A DNA stretch of 64,000 bases, from contig JAIXUS010000045.1 of the NCBI GenBank assembly GCA_027483445.1, positions 124,001-188,000 of the forward strand. The letters are read 5' to 3'. Of this stretch, positions 31,243-39,795 are shown piece by piece. The notes below the pieces were generated by a model. It saw only the letters and a list, made by a program, of their open reading frames with translations, made no database searches and had not been told where the DNA came from. Each line of letters starts with the position of its first letter. Within the stretch, counting starts at the first letter, position 1. Both the position numbers and the translations under genes were made by a program. The stretch is from Bacteroidota bacterium (lineage in GTDB: Bacteria > Bacteroidota > Bacteroidia > M30B66).

Positions 31243-31829
31243 CAGTCGAACATATCCAGGCATCGATCGATGCCTCCATGGCGACCAAGCAGCTTTTGCG
31301 CGCAGATCGCGCCACGCTCGAGCAAGTCTCCAAACTGGCCGATATGTGCATTGCCTCCTTGCGCAAAGGCGGCAAAGTGATCTTTGCGGGCAACGGCGGC
31401 AGTTTTGCCGATGCGCAACATTTGTCGGCCGAGTTCGTGTCCCGCTTTATGTTCGATCGTGCGCCGCTGGCGTCGATCGCTTTGGGCACCAACAGCTCCG
31501 CCATGAGCGCCATCGGCAACGATTACGGCTACGAACAGGTTTTTTCCCGGGAGCTGGCAGCAGTAGCCAAGCTGGAAGACGTTTTCATCGCCATCTCCAC
31601 CAGCGGCAACAGCCCCAATGTGCTTGCTGCGGTTGAAGTTGCCCGCGAACTGGGCGTGGCTACCGTCGGCCTGACCGGCCACAGCGGCGGCAAGATGAAG
31701 TCCCTGTGTGACTGCATCTGCGCACCGTCTAGTGAGACTGCCCGCATTCAGGAGTGCCACATCATGCTGGGTCACATTCTCTGCGGCCTGGTCGAAGAAG
31801 GCTATTTTACCGAGGGTCGCAAGCAATGA
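31239..31829 (+). CDS. gmhA: SIS-domain phosphoheptose isomerase (GmhA-like)
   Basis: A 196-residue protein starting at a GTG that overlaps the previous stop. It is one SIS domain with GKVIFAGNGGSFADAQHLSAEFVSRF, DVFIAISTSGNSPNVLAA and the C-terminal ARIQECHIMLGHILC, all marks of GmhA (DiaA-type proteins share some of them). GmhA converts sedoheptulose 7-phosphate to D-glycero-D-manno-heptose 7-phosphate, the first committed step toward ADP- or GDP-heptose. HddA- and HddC-like genes just upstream make the GDP branch the more likely use. A second copy for core LPS may exist elsewhere. Confidence 0.82.
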   Translation: MTVEHIQASIDASMATKQLLRADRATLEQVSKLADMCIASLRKGGKVIFAGNGGSFADAQHLSAEFVSRFMFDRAPLASIALGTNSSAMSAIGNDYGYEQVFSRELAAVAKLEDVFIAISTSGNSPNVLAAVEVARELGVATVGLTGHSGGKMKSLCDCICAPSSETARIQECHIMLGHILCGLVEEGYFTEGRKQ

Positions 31830-32971
31830 GCAGCAAGGCATTGAAGCTCGTTCATCTGGCCAACTTCAACAGCACCAATATCGGCAACGGCGCCTTGGCC
31901 AATGGCCTGGAAAATACGCTGGAAGCGGATTCGCCGCGGCCTGTTGAGTGGCATCGCGAAGCGTGGGATGACTACACTTTCCGCAAGATCGATTTTGATC
32001 AAGCCTTCGTTGACAAGATCAACGCCCGCGATGGGCTGGTCGTCGGCGGCGCTGTCACGTTCAACGGGCGCGATTACAACGACCGCACCGGCACCCGCTT
32101 CGAACTGCCTTTCGAGCTTTGGGGCGAGATCAAGAAGCCGGTGGTTTTTTACGGGCTAAGTTACCGCAACTGGCCGGGGCAAATTTACCATCATGCCGAC
32201 AAGCTTAAGCTGATGGTGGAAAAGGCCCTGTCTTCGAAGAACATGCTGTTCTCGGTGCGCAACGACGGCACCAAGGCCTGGCTGAAATCGATGACTGGCA
32301 TCGACAGCGATGAAATCATTGAAGTGCCTGATTCAGCCGTTTTTGTTGAGGCCGCAGTGGGCTTCTATCCGGAAGTTATCGATGGCGTGCGCAATGTGAT
32401 CGTTGCCTTCAACGATGAAGACGCCGGCGAACGCTTTGACCAGAAAGTCGGACATTCGCGTGAAGCTGTGATCGACACGCTGGTCTCTGTCATGGAACGG
32501 CTGGCTGAGCGCTATCCGATCAACATCATTCTTTGCCCGCACTATTTCGATGACTTCCGCATGATGAGCGCCTTCATCGAGCGCATCAAGCCGCGCCTGG
32601 CGCACCAGAATATGGTGGCCTCCGGCTTGTGCCGGGTAAAAGACACTGCCTATTTCTACGGGCGCTATACGCGCGCCGACCTGGCGATCAGCATGCGTGT
32701 GCATTCCATGTCGCCGTGCATCGGCCTGGGCGTGCCCATGGTTGCATTGACGACCCAGGATCGCATGAGCGACTTCATCGCCCGTCTTGGTTTGCAAAGC
32801 CAGGCCGTCGACGCGTTTGATCCACAACTTGCGGACAAGCTGTATGAACGGGCTGTTCACACCCTCGATCATGGGGCCCAAGTGCAGGCGAGTTTTGCGC
32901 AGGCGCGTGCGGGCCTGCGCGAGCAGACCCGTCAATTTCATCAACGGCTGAACGCCTTGTTCGCTGGCTAA
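31826..32971 (+). CDS. Polysaccharide pyruvyl transferase family protein
   Basis: A 381-residue protein. It opens with LANFNSTNIGNGALANGLEN, similar to the FGNxGDEA-type start of the family, and the C-terminal half has RADLAISMRVHSMSPCIGLGVPMVAL, the RxHS motif typical of pyruvyl transferases such as CsaB and ExoV. These enzymes add a ketal-linked pyruvate from phosphoenolpyruvate to a sugar, giving the polymer a negative charge. The start at 31826 overlaps the isomerase stop by four bases. Which sugar is modified cannot be told from sequence. Confidence 0.77.
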   Translation: MSSKALKLVHLANFNSTNIGNGALANGLENTLEADSPRPVEWHREAWDDYTFRKIDFDQAFVDKINARDGLVVGGAVTFNGRDYNDRTGTRFELPFELWGEIKKPVVFYGLSYRNWPGQIYHHADKLKLMVEKALSSKNMLFSVRNDGTKAWLKSMTGIDSDEIIEVPDSAVFVEAAVGFYPEVIDGVRNVIVAFNDEDAGERFDQKVGHSREAVIDTLVSVMERLAERYPINIILCPHYFDDFRMMSAFIERIKPRLAHQNMVASGLCRVKDTAYFYGRYTRADLAISMRVHSMSPCIGLGVPMVALTTQDRMSDFIARLGLQSQAVDAFDPQLADKLYERAVHTLDHGAQVQASFAQARAGLREQTRQFHQRLNALFAG

Positions 32972-32987
32972 GTACGGATCGGAAAAA

Positions 32988-33761
32988 ATGGCCAAAGGAA
33001 AATTTGGAGAAGTGCTGGCGCTGATCCCCGCCCGGGGCGGATCCAAGTCGGTGCCGCGCAAGAACGTCATCCCGCTGATGGGGAAGCCCATGATCGCTTG
33101 GGCGATCGAGCATGCGCTCGCGTCCGAACATATCACGCGGGTGGTCGTGACCACCGACGATGAGGAAATCGCTGCCGTTGCACGTGCCCATGGCGCCGAG
33201 GTGCCCTTCATGCGGCCTGCAGAGCTAGCGCAGGATCTGTCGGTGGATATCGAGTTTCATCGCCACGCCGTTGAATGGCTGCGGGACAACGAGGGCTATG
33301 TGCCTGACATGGTCATCAATCTGCGCCCGACGCCGCCATCCCGCCAGCCTGCGGTGATCGATCAGGCTATCGAAACCTTCGCCGCACATCCTGAAGTCGA
33401 TTCGCTGCGTTCGGTCCATCTTGCCGAGCAGTCGCCATTCAAGATGTGGACCCTGGATGAAAAGGGACTGATGCAAGCCGTGGCTCCGCTGCCGCATATT
33501 GCCGAACCCTACAACCAGCCGCGTCAGGAGTTGCCACTGGTCTACTGGCAGGATGGCTACATCGATATCACCCGGCCCAGCGTGATCCTTGAGCAGAATT
33601 CGACCACCGGCCGCGTAATCATGCCTTTCCTGATCGAAGAGCCGGCCGCCGATGTCGACTATCCGGATGAATTGGGAGAAGCCGAAGCGCAATTGCGTAA
33701 GCGCCAATCCGACAAGAGAACCACTGTTGTTGAACTTACTACCCCTCGTCACCCATCATGA
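32988..33761 (+). CDS. Acylneuraminate cytidylyltransferase-family CMP-sugar synthetase (first copy)
   Basis: A 257-residue protein with the CMP-sugar synthetase signature LALIPARGGSKSVPRKNV at residues 9-26, then VVVTTDDEEIAAVARAHGA and INLRPTPPSRQP (usually LQPTSPLR). It activates a nonulosonic acid with CMP. This is one of two such enzymes in the window; the other (45652) is at the end of the legionaminate set. It sits three genes after the NeuB-TIM fusion and is followed by a Gfo/Idh oxidoreductase and an SDR. I recall a similar trio (ptmB, ptmF, ptmA) beside legionaminate genes of Campylobacter, though I cannot check that here. The C-terminus overlaps the next gene by four bases. Confidence 0.85.
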   Translation: MAKGKFGEVLALIPARGGSKSVPRKNVIPLMGKPMIAWAIEHALASEHITRVVVTTDDEEIAAVARAHGAEVPFMRPAELAQDLSVDIEFHRHAVEWLRDNEGYVPDMVINLRPTPPSRQPAVIDQAIETFAAHPEVDSLRSVHLAEQSPFKMWTLDEKGLMQAVAPLPHIAEPYNQPRQELPLVYWQDGYIDITRPSVILEQNSTTGRVIMPFLIEEPAADVDYPDELGEAEAQLRKRQSDKRTTVVELTTPRHPS

Positions 33762-34795
33762 AAAAGTTTCTGATTTGCGGCCTCGGATCGATCGGACAGC
33801 GTCATGTCCGCATGATCCAGTCTGTTACCGAAGGCAAGGCTGAAATCGCCGCCTACCGTTCGCGTAAGCTCGACATCGTCATCTCGGACAAACTTGAGGC
33901 CACCTTTGGAAGCAAGCCGGAAGAGCATTACGGGCTCATCACCTTCGACAGCATGGAAGCCGCCCTAGCCTGGAAGCCGGATGCAGTGTTCGTGACAAAT
34001 CCAATTTCCATGCACTTAGCTACTGCAACCGCAGCGGCCCAAAACAGCGCGCATGTCTTTATCGAAAAGCCACTCGACTGCAGGGCTGACGGCGTCGCGG
34101 AGCTGTTGCAACTGGTGGACGAAAAGAAGCTCGCCTGCATGGTTGGATACCAGTTGCGTTACCACCCGGGCTATATCCGCATCAAGGATTTGATCGACAG
34201 CGGCGCGCTGGGACGCCTGACTTCGGCCGACCTGCACTTCGGTGAGTGGCTTCCAGGCATGCATCCCTACGAGGATTATCGTGAAAGCCATGCAGCGCGG
34301 AAGGATCAGGGCGGCGGCGTCATTCTGAGCCTGAGCCACGAAGTGGACATGGCCTACTGGCTGTTCGACAAGCCACGCAGTGTTTTTGCAATGGGCGGCC
34401 ATCTCTCCGATCTTGAACTCGACGTCGAAGATACCGCGGATATTTTCCTGAGTTGCAATAACGCCGGCCGCGAGTTCCCGGTGCATATTCATCTCGACTT
34501 CCTGCAAAAGCCAGCGCGTCGTTACATCCATATCGTCGGCGAAAAGGGTTCGCTGGTCTTCGACTACCGGACAAATCGCCTCGAGATCAATCTGTTCGAC
34601 GCCGCGCCGGAAGTGATCACCTACGACCAGTTCCAGCGCAATGACATGTTCCTGCAGGAAGTGGCGGACTTCATTTCCAGCGGCGATGCAGGCAAGAAGC
34701 CGCCGATTCCGCTGGAAGACGGCCTGGATGTTCTCAATATTTGTCTGGCCGCCAAACGGTCTCTGGAAACCGGCAAGCCGGAGGAGTTGGCGTGA
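33758..34795 (+). CDS. Gfo/Idh/MocA-family oxidoreductase
   Basis: A 345-residue protein with an N-terminal Rossmann fold (FLICGLGSIGQRHVRMIQ, residues 4-21), the family EKP motif (VFIEKPLDC, about residue 103) and a C-terminal substrate domain with GGGVILSLSHEVDMAYWLF (about 186-204; the His and Asp are likely active site residues). These enzymes oxidise or reduce sugar hydroxyls with NAD(P). The substrate here is unknown; the position between a CMP-sugar synthetase and an SDR suggests a step toward an unusual nonulosonate or its precursor. It overlaps both neighbours by four bases. Confidence 0.85.
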   Translation: MKKFLICGLGSIGQRHVRMIQSVTEGKAEIAAYRSRKLDIVISDKLEATFGSKPEEHYGLITFDSMEAALAWKPDAVFVTNPISMHLATATAAAQNSAHVFIEKPLDCRADGVAELLQLVDEKKLACMVGYQLRYHPGYIRIKDLIDSGALGRLTSADLHFGEWLPGMHPYEDYRESHAARKDQGGGVILSLSHEVDMAYWLFDKPRSVFAMGGHLSDLELDVEDTADIFLSCNNAGREFPVHIHLDFLQKPARRYIHIVGEKGSLVFDYRTNRLEINLFDAAPEVITYDQFQRNDMFLQEVADFISSGDAGKKPPIPLEDGLDVLNICLAAKRSLETGKPEELA

Positions 34796-35628
34796 AACAG
34801 AAAATGATCGATCGTTTTTCCCTGCAGGATCGCGTCGTCGTAATCACCGGCGGCGCGGGCCTGCTCGGCCGCAAACACGCGGAAGCGGTGGCTGAGGCTG
34901 GCGGCATTCCGGTGCTGCTGGATATTTATCAGGAGCCGCTGGATGCAGTCGTGGCGAATCTCAAGGAACAATACGGCGGCAAGGCACTGGGCCTGATCTG
35001 CAATATTGCCGACAAGCAGAATATCGAAGCCTGCCTGGCCAGGGTATTGAAAACCTACGGCCGCGTCGATGGCCTGGTGAACAATGCCGCCAATGATCCC
35101 AAGGTCGGTCCTGGCGCCGATGCCAAGAAACTGACCCGCTTCGAAAATCTGTCAGCGGATTTCTGGAGCGCCGATCTGGCGGTTGGTCTGACCGGTGCCT
35201 TTTTCTGCGCCCAGGTTTTCGGCCATTACATGGCGACGAATGGCGGTGGCGTCATCCTCAATGTTGCGTCCGATCTGGCCGTGATCGCACCGGACCAGCG
35301 TCTCTACGAAGTGCCGGGCCTGGCCCGTGACGAACAGCCGGTCAAGCCGGTGACGTATTCCGTCGTCAAGGCCGGCCTGGTCGGGCTGACCCGCTATCTG
35401 GCCACTTACTGGGCCGATGTCGGCGTGCGCGTCAATGCGATTTCTCCCGGCGGTGTCTATAACGGCCAATCTGACGAGTTTGTCGAAAAGCTGGCGCAGC
35501 GCATTCCGATGGGACGCATGGCCGAGCAAGACGAATATGAGGCATCGGTCCTGTATCTGCTATCCGATGCATCCAGCTATCTGACCGGTTTCAATCTGGT
35601 GGTCGATGGCGGACGGAGCTGCTGGTAA
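34792..35628 (+). CDS. Short-chain dehydrogenase/reductase
   Basis: A 278-residue classical SDR starting at GTG 34792, with GAGGAG five bases upstream and a 4-base overlap with the oxidoreductase. The cofactor motif TGGAGLLG is near residue 18, NNAAND near 97, the catalytic Tyr and Lys in YSVVKAG near 188-192, and the C-terminal SYLTGFNLVVDGGRS is standard. SDRs interconvert hydroxyl and keto groups. Genes of this type (PtmA-like) accompany Campylobacter legionaminate loci. The exact substrate is not known. An ATG at 34804 is a second choice of start. Confidence 0.85.
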   Translation: MKQKMIDRFSLQDRVVVITGGAGLLGRKHAEAVAEAGGIPVLLDIYQEPLDAVVANLKEQYGGKALGLICNIADKQNIEACLARVLKTYGRVDGLVNNAANDPKVGPGADAKKLTRFENLSADFWSADLAVGLTGAFFCAQVFGHYMATNGGGVILNVASDLAVIAPDQRLYEVPGLARDEQPVKPVTYSVVKAGLVGLTRYLATYWADVGVRVNAISPGGVYNGQSDEFVEKLAQRIPMGRMAEQDEYEASVLYLLSDASSYLTGFNLVVDGGRSCW

Positions 35629-35640
35629 ACATCGCTGATC

Positions 35641-36951
35641 ATGATCGTCTATTTCCATATTGATGAACTGGCGCGCGATGCTGTCGTCGCCTCAGCGCTG
35701 AAAAAAGAGCTGGAAGCCGTCGGTGGCCGCCTGGTCTACGGCAACCGCCTGATGACGCACCACGTCCTTCGCCATTTCAATGGCTTCGATGCCATCCTCC
35801 TTTCGTCGCTGGCGCATTACATCGACGTTTTCCGCGACACCGAAAAACTGCCGAACAATGTGTTCATCCTGCAGACCGAGGCGATCGGACAGGCTACCGG
35901 CACCTTGCGCCGCATGTACGGCAAGTATTTCGGCGACGACTCGCAAAAGTGCGAACCATGGCACCGTACTGTCGCCGGCTTCCTGCTGTGGGGGCACGCG
36001 CATCTGAATCCGTTCCAGGAGTACTACCCGTCGTATCTGCCGCGCGTGCGTGTGGTCGGACATCCGCGTCTGGCCGACTCGTGCGCCAAACAGGCGGATG
36101 TTGCGCCACGCAAGAAAAAGGTGATCGGCTTCGTATCGCGCTTCACCTTGTTGAGCCCTTACGACAGCAGAACGCCTTTTGAAAGCGTGCTCAGCACCAT
36201 GCGCTTCGGCAAAAAGGTTTTCCCTCTGTTCGAGAATTCGCCCGACCGCGATGTGGAAGACCTGTTCTTCACGGAAGTCATCGACTTCCGCATCATGTAT
36301 CAGATCATCGCCAGCCTGGACCAGGAAAAATACGACATCCACGTGCGCCCGCATCCGCGTGAGAATCGCCAGGGCTGGATTCGCCTGGCCGAGAAGATGA
36401 AGCTGAATGTGACCGTATCCAAATGGGACGAACCGTTCGGCCACTGGCTGCAGGACGTGGACATCGTGGTCACGCCGCCTTCCACCAGCCTGTATGACGT
36501 GTTCTTCCACAACAAGAAGCCTATCGTCATCGACCACATCATCGCCGGCCGCAAGGCACACACCCTGACCGAGAGCGATGACAACAACCAGATTCTGGAA
36601 GCGACCTGCCGACCAAAGTCGGTCGAGGAAGCCATCGCCCTGATCGAGTCGGGCGAGATTCCGTTCGACAAGCCGCTGGCCGACCAGCGTCTGCATGAAC
36701 AGGTTGCCGCCGAAATTGCGCAGCATTCGATCCGCAACATTCTCAAGGCGCTGCCGGAGCTGCGGCCAGCCATCAACCAGCCGAAGCCGCTGCGCGACGT
36801 GATGCTGGTCAATGCCTTTGTGCTCGTATCGACCATCCTGTCATCGCTGCGCTGGATTCGCGGTCGCCTGATCGGTCGCGTCGAGCAAGGCGCACTGTTT
36901 GACATGACTCTGCGCCGCAAGCGCTGGATCAACCGCCTGACATTGAAGTAG
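35641..36951 (+). CDS. Surface carbohydrate biosynthesis protein, putative GT-B glycosyltransferase
   Basis: A 436-residue protein. The C-terminal half has YDIHVRPHPRENRQGW, a basic His-Pro motif, and VVTPPSTSLYDVFFHNKKPIV, which resemble the donor-binding part of GT-B enzymes such as CDP-glycerol glycerophosphotransferases and capsule sialyltransferases. Residues about 380-410 are hydrophobic (MLVNAFVLVSTILSSL). I recognise the 'surface carbohydrate biosynthesis' group but no precise reaction. It may transfer one of the CMP-activated acidic sugars made by the locus. It is 12 bases after the SDR and 30 bases before legB. Confidence 0.6.
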   Translation: MIVYFHIDELARDAVVASALKKELEAVGGRLVYGNRLMTHHVLRHFNGFDAILLSSLAHYIDVFRDTEKLPNNVFILQTEAIGQATGTLRRMYGKYFGDDSQKCEPWHRTVAGFLLWGHAHLNPFQEYYPSYLPRVRVVGHPRLADSCAKQADVAPRKKKVIGFVSRFTLLSPYDSRTPFESVLSTMRFGKKVFPLFENSPDRDVEDLFFTEVIDFRIMYQIIASLDQEKYDIHVRPHPRENRQGWIRLAEKMKLNVTVSKWDEPFGHWLQDVDIVVTPPSTSLYDVFFHNKKPIVIDHIIAGRKAHTLTESDDNNQILEATCRPKSVEEAIALIESGEIPFDKPLADQRLHEQVAAEIAQHSIRNILKALPELRPAINQPKPLRDVMLVNAFVLVSTILSSLRWIRGRLIGRVEQGALFDMTLRRKRWINRLTLK

Positions 36952-36981
36952 AGCAGTCATCAAAAAGTACATATACGCATC

Positions 36982-37983
36982 ATGAGTCAAACTGTTCTGG
37001 TCACGGGCGCCGACGGCTTTATCGGTTCGCACCTCACCGAAGCGCTGGTACGGGCCGGCTACAAGGTTCGCGCCTTCGTCTTGTACAACTCCTTCAACAG
37101 CTGGGGCTGGCTGGATCGCTGCGCCCCCGACGTAAAGGGAAAGTTCGAAGTCTTCGCCGGCGACATCCGTGATCCGCACGGCGTCCGCACCGCCATGCAG
37201 GGCTGCGATGCGGTGTTGCACCTGGCGGCATTGATTGCGATTCCCTATTCGTATCACTCTCCCGACACCTACGTCGATACCAATATCAAGGGCACCCTGA
37301 ATATCGTTCAGGCGGCGCGCGAGCTCGGCTTGAGCAAAGTGATTCACACCTCGACCAGCGAGGTATACGGCACTGCGCGTTTCGTGCCGATCACCGAAGA
37401 ACATCCGCTGCAGGGGCAATCCCCTTATTCGGCCAGCAAGATCGGTGCAGACCAGATCGCCTTGTCCTTCCATGCTGCCTTCGGCACGCCGGTAACGGTC
37501 ATTCGTCCGTTCAATACCTACGGACCACGCCAGTCGGCGCGCGCCGTGATTCCGACCATCATTACGCAGATCGCCAATGGCAAGCGCGAGCTGAAGCTGG
37601 GCGCCTTGCATCCGACCCGCGATTTCAATTTCGTTGTGGATACGGTGGCTGGTTTTCTTGCGGCGCTGAAGTCGGAGCACGGCGTCGGTGAGGTCATCAA
37701 CCTGGGCAGCAACTATGAAATCTCCATCGGCGATACCGCCCGCACCATTGCGGAAGTGATGGGCGCCCATATCCAGGTGCTGTCCGATGCGCAACGCCTG
37801 CGTCCCGAAAAGAGCGAGGTTGATCGACTCTGGGCCAGCAACGCCAAGGCCGCCGAGTTGCTCGGCTGGCAGCCGGCGTATGGTGACCTCGATGGCTTCC
37901 GCCGGGGTCTTGTCGAAACCGTCGAATGGTTCTCGGCGAGCGAGAACCTCGGCATGTACAAAGCCGACATCTACAATCTCTAA
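36982..37983 (+). CDS. legB: LegB-like NAD-dependent 4,6-dehydratase
   Basis: A 333-residue extended SDR: cofactor motif VTGADGFIGSHL at residues 6-17, then HLAALIAIPYSYHSPDTYVDTN near 80-101, STSEVYGTAR near 125, and YSASKIGADQIA near 150-161 with the catalytic Tyr and Lys. The text LYNSFNSWGWLD near 45 and IAIPYSYHSP are features of LegB, which makes GDP-4-keto-6-deoxy-GlcNAc in legionaminic acid synthesis. The following genes are in the order legC, legH, legI, legG, ptmE, which confirms the pathway. Length is normal. Confidence 0.88.
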   Translation: MSQTVLVTGADGFIGSHLTEALVRAGYKVRAFVLYNSFNSWGWLDRCAPDVKGKFEVFAGDIRDPHGVRTAMQGCDAVLHLAALIAIPYSYHSPDTYVDTNIKGTLNIVQAARELGLSKVIHTSTSEVYGTARFVPITEEHPLQGQSPYSASKIGADQIALSFHAAFGTPVTVIRPFNTYGPRQSARAVIPTIITQIANGKRELKLGALHPTRDFNFVVDTVAGFLAALKSEHGVGEVINLGSNYEISIGDTARTIAEVMGAHIQVLSDAQRLRPEKSEVDRLWASNAKAAELLGWQPAYGDLDGFRRGLVETVEWFSASENLGMYKADIYNL

Positions 37984-37993
37984 GCACATTGAT

Positions 37994-39169
37994 ATGACGT
38001 CTTCCTTGGTAGAGCAGGTCGTGGCGGCGGTGTCCCGCGCGACGGGCGGCGCCTCGGCGCCGCTGCACGCACCGCGCTTTGGCGGCAATGAACTTGCCTA
38101 CCTGAAAGAGTGTCTGGATACGACCTTTGTTTCGTCGGTTGGTCCCTTTGTTGACCGTTTCGAACGTGAGCTGGCGGAGTACACCGGTGCCAAGCACGCA
38201 GTCGCCGTCGTCAATGGCACGGCTGCCCTGCATGTCGGCCTGCTGGTGGCTGGCGTCAAACCGGGCGACGAAGTCCTGGTGCCGGCCCTGACCTTTGTCG
38301 CGACCGCCAATGCGGTGGCGCACAGCAATGCCGTGCCGCATTTCGTAGATAGCTGCGAATCGAATCTGGGCATTGATGTGCCGGCGCTGAGGGACTATCT
38401 GACCAGCAATGCCGAACGCCGGGATGGTCTTTGCATCAACCGCAAGACGGGTCGGGTCATCCGCGCGGTCGTGCCCATGCATACCTTTGGCCACCCGGTG
38501 GAACTGGACGATCTGCTGCGTCTCGCGCAGGACTTCAATCTGGCTATTGTCGAAGATGCCGCCGAATCACTGGGCAGCAGCTATCGCGGTCGTCACACCG
38601 GAACCATTGGCCTGGTAGGCACCTTGAGCTTCAACGGTAACAAGACGATCACCACCGGCGGCGGCGGCGCGCTGCTGACCAACGATGCTGACCTGGCGCG
38701 TCGCGCCAAGCATCTGACCACCACTGCCAAACTTCCGCATCGATGGGAGTTCCGTCACGACGAAGTGGCCTTCAACTATCGCCTGCCCAATCTGAATGCC
38801 GCGCTGGGTTGTGCGCAGCTCGAACAGCTGCCATTGTTCCTGGCTGAAAAACGTCGCCTCTACGAAAAATACCGCGAGGCATTTGCCGGCATCGAAGGCG
38901 CACGCCTGCTCGGAGAGCCAGCCGATTGCGTGAGCAATTTCTGGTTGCAGACCCTGCTTCTTGACGAAGCGTCGGCATCGCTGCGCGATCCGATTCTGGC
39001 TGCTACCAACGATGCTGGCTTGATGACCCGGCCGGCCTGGGCTGCCATGCACACCCTGGCGGCGTATCGCGATTGTCCGCGGATGCCTTTGCCGGTGGCC
39101 GAGTCGCTGGAGCGCCGCATCATAAACCTGCCAAGCAGCCCGATTCTGGGCGCGGAGATCGCTGCGTGA
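37994..39169 (+). CDS. legC: LegC-like PLP-dependent aminotransferase
   Basis: A 391-residue DegT/DnrJ/EryC1-type enzyme. The PLP-binding Lys is in LSFNGNKTITTGGGG (about residue 218), the phosphate-binding NGTAALHVGL is near 74, and EDAAESLGSSYRGRHTG near 190 carries the Asp that contacts the PLP ring nitrogen. LegC adds the amino group at C4 of the keto sugar made by LegB. The ATG at 37994 is chosen just after the legB stop; in-frame open sequence upstream lies inside legB. Four-base overlap with the next gene (GTGA). Confidence 0.9.
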   Translation: MTSSLVEQVVAAVSRATGGASAPLHAPRFGGNELAYLKECLDTTFVSSVGPFVDRFERELAEYTGAKHAVAVVNGTAALHVGLLVAGVKPGDEVLVPALTFVATANAVAHSNAVPHFVDSCESNLGIDVPALRDYLTSNAERRDGLCINRKTGRVIRAVVPMHTFGHPVELDDLLRLAQDFNLAIVEDAAESLGSSYRGRHTGTIGLVGTLSFNGNKTITTGGGGALLTNDADLARRAKHLTTTAKLPHRWEFRHDEVAFNYRLPNLNAALGCAQLEQLPLFLAEKRRLYEKYREAFAGIEGARLLGEPADCVSNFWLQTLLLDEASASLRDPILAATNDAGLMTRPAWAAMHTLAAYRDCPRMPLPVAESLERRIINLPSSPILGAEIAA

Positions 39170-39795
39170 GCGACACCATTCTTCTGCTTGGGGCCGGTGG
39201 GCATGCCCGTTCGTGCATCGACGTGATCGAGCAGGAGGGGCGCTTCCGCATTGCCGGCCTGGTCGGTTCGGCGGATGAAATCGGCACCGAACAGCTGGGC
39301 TATCCCGTGCTCGGTTGCGATGCCGATTTGCCGCGCCTGCTGAATGAATACAGGCGCGTGCTGGTTACTGTCGGACAGGTCAAGTCGCCTGAAGTGCGCA
39401 TGCGTTTGTATGCCATGGCCAGGGAACATGGCTGCGAGCTTCCCGTCATTGTCTCGCCGCATGCCTATGTATCGCGCCACGCTACGCTGGGTGCCGGCAC
39501 GGTCGTCATTCACGGCGTGATCGTCAATCCGAATGCCCGTGTCGGCGAAAACTGCACCCTCAACACCGGCGCTATTGTCGATCACGATGCGGTCGTCGGT
39601 GATCACTGCCATATCTCAACCACTGCTGTTCTGAATGGCGGCGTGCATGTCGGCGCCGGAACTTTTGTGGGCAGCAATGCATGCGTGCGACAAGACATCC
39701 GCATCGGCGCGCGCTGTGTCATCGGCATGGGTCAGGCTGTTGTGGCCGACTGTGCAGATGGGGCCTGGTTACCTGTGCCACGGGAGCGGACATGA
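39166..39795 (+). CDS. legH: LegH-like sugar O/N-acetyltransferase (NeuD/PglD family)
   Basis: A 209-residue protein starting at GTG 39166. The N-terminal part is a small Rossmann-like domain (ILLLGAGGHARSCIDVI); the C-terminal part is a left-handed beta helix with hexapeptide repeats (ATLGAGTVVIHGVIVNPNAR, VGENCTLNTGAIVDHDAVVG, CHISTTAVLNGG). His118-type catalytic residue is in IVDHDAVVGDHCHIS. PglD/NeuD enzymes acetylate a 4-amino sugar with acetyl-CoA; in this operon the product would be the diacetamido sugar for LegG. Overlaps both neighbours by four bases. Confidence 0.86.
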   Translation: MSDTILLLGAGGHARSCIDVIEQEGRFRIAGLVGSADEIGTEQLGYPVLGCDADLPRLLNEYRRVLVTVGQVKSPEVRMRLYAMAREHGCELPVIVSPHAYVSRHATLGAGTVVIHGVIVNPNARVGENCTLNTGAIVDHDAVVGDHCHISTTAVLNGGVHVGAGTFVGSNACVRQDIRIGARCVIGMGQAVVADCADGAWLPVPRERT

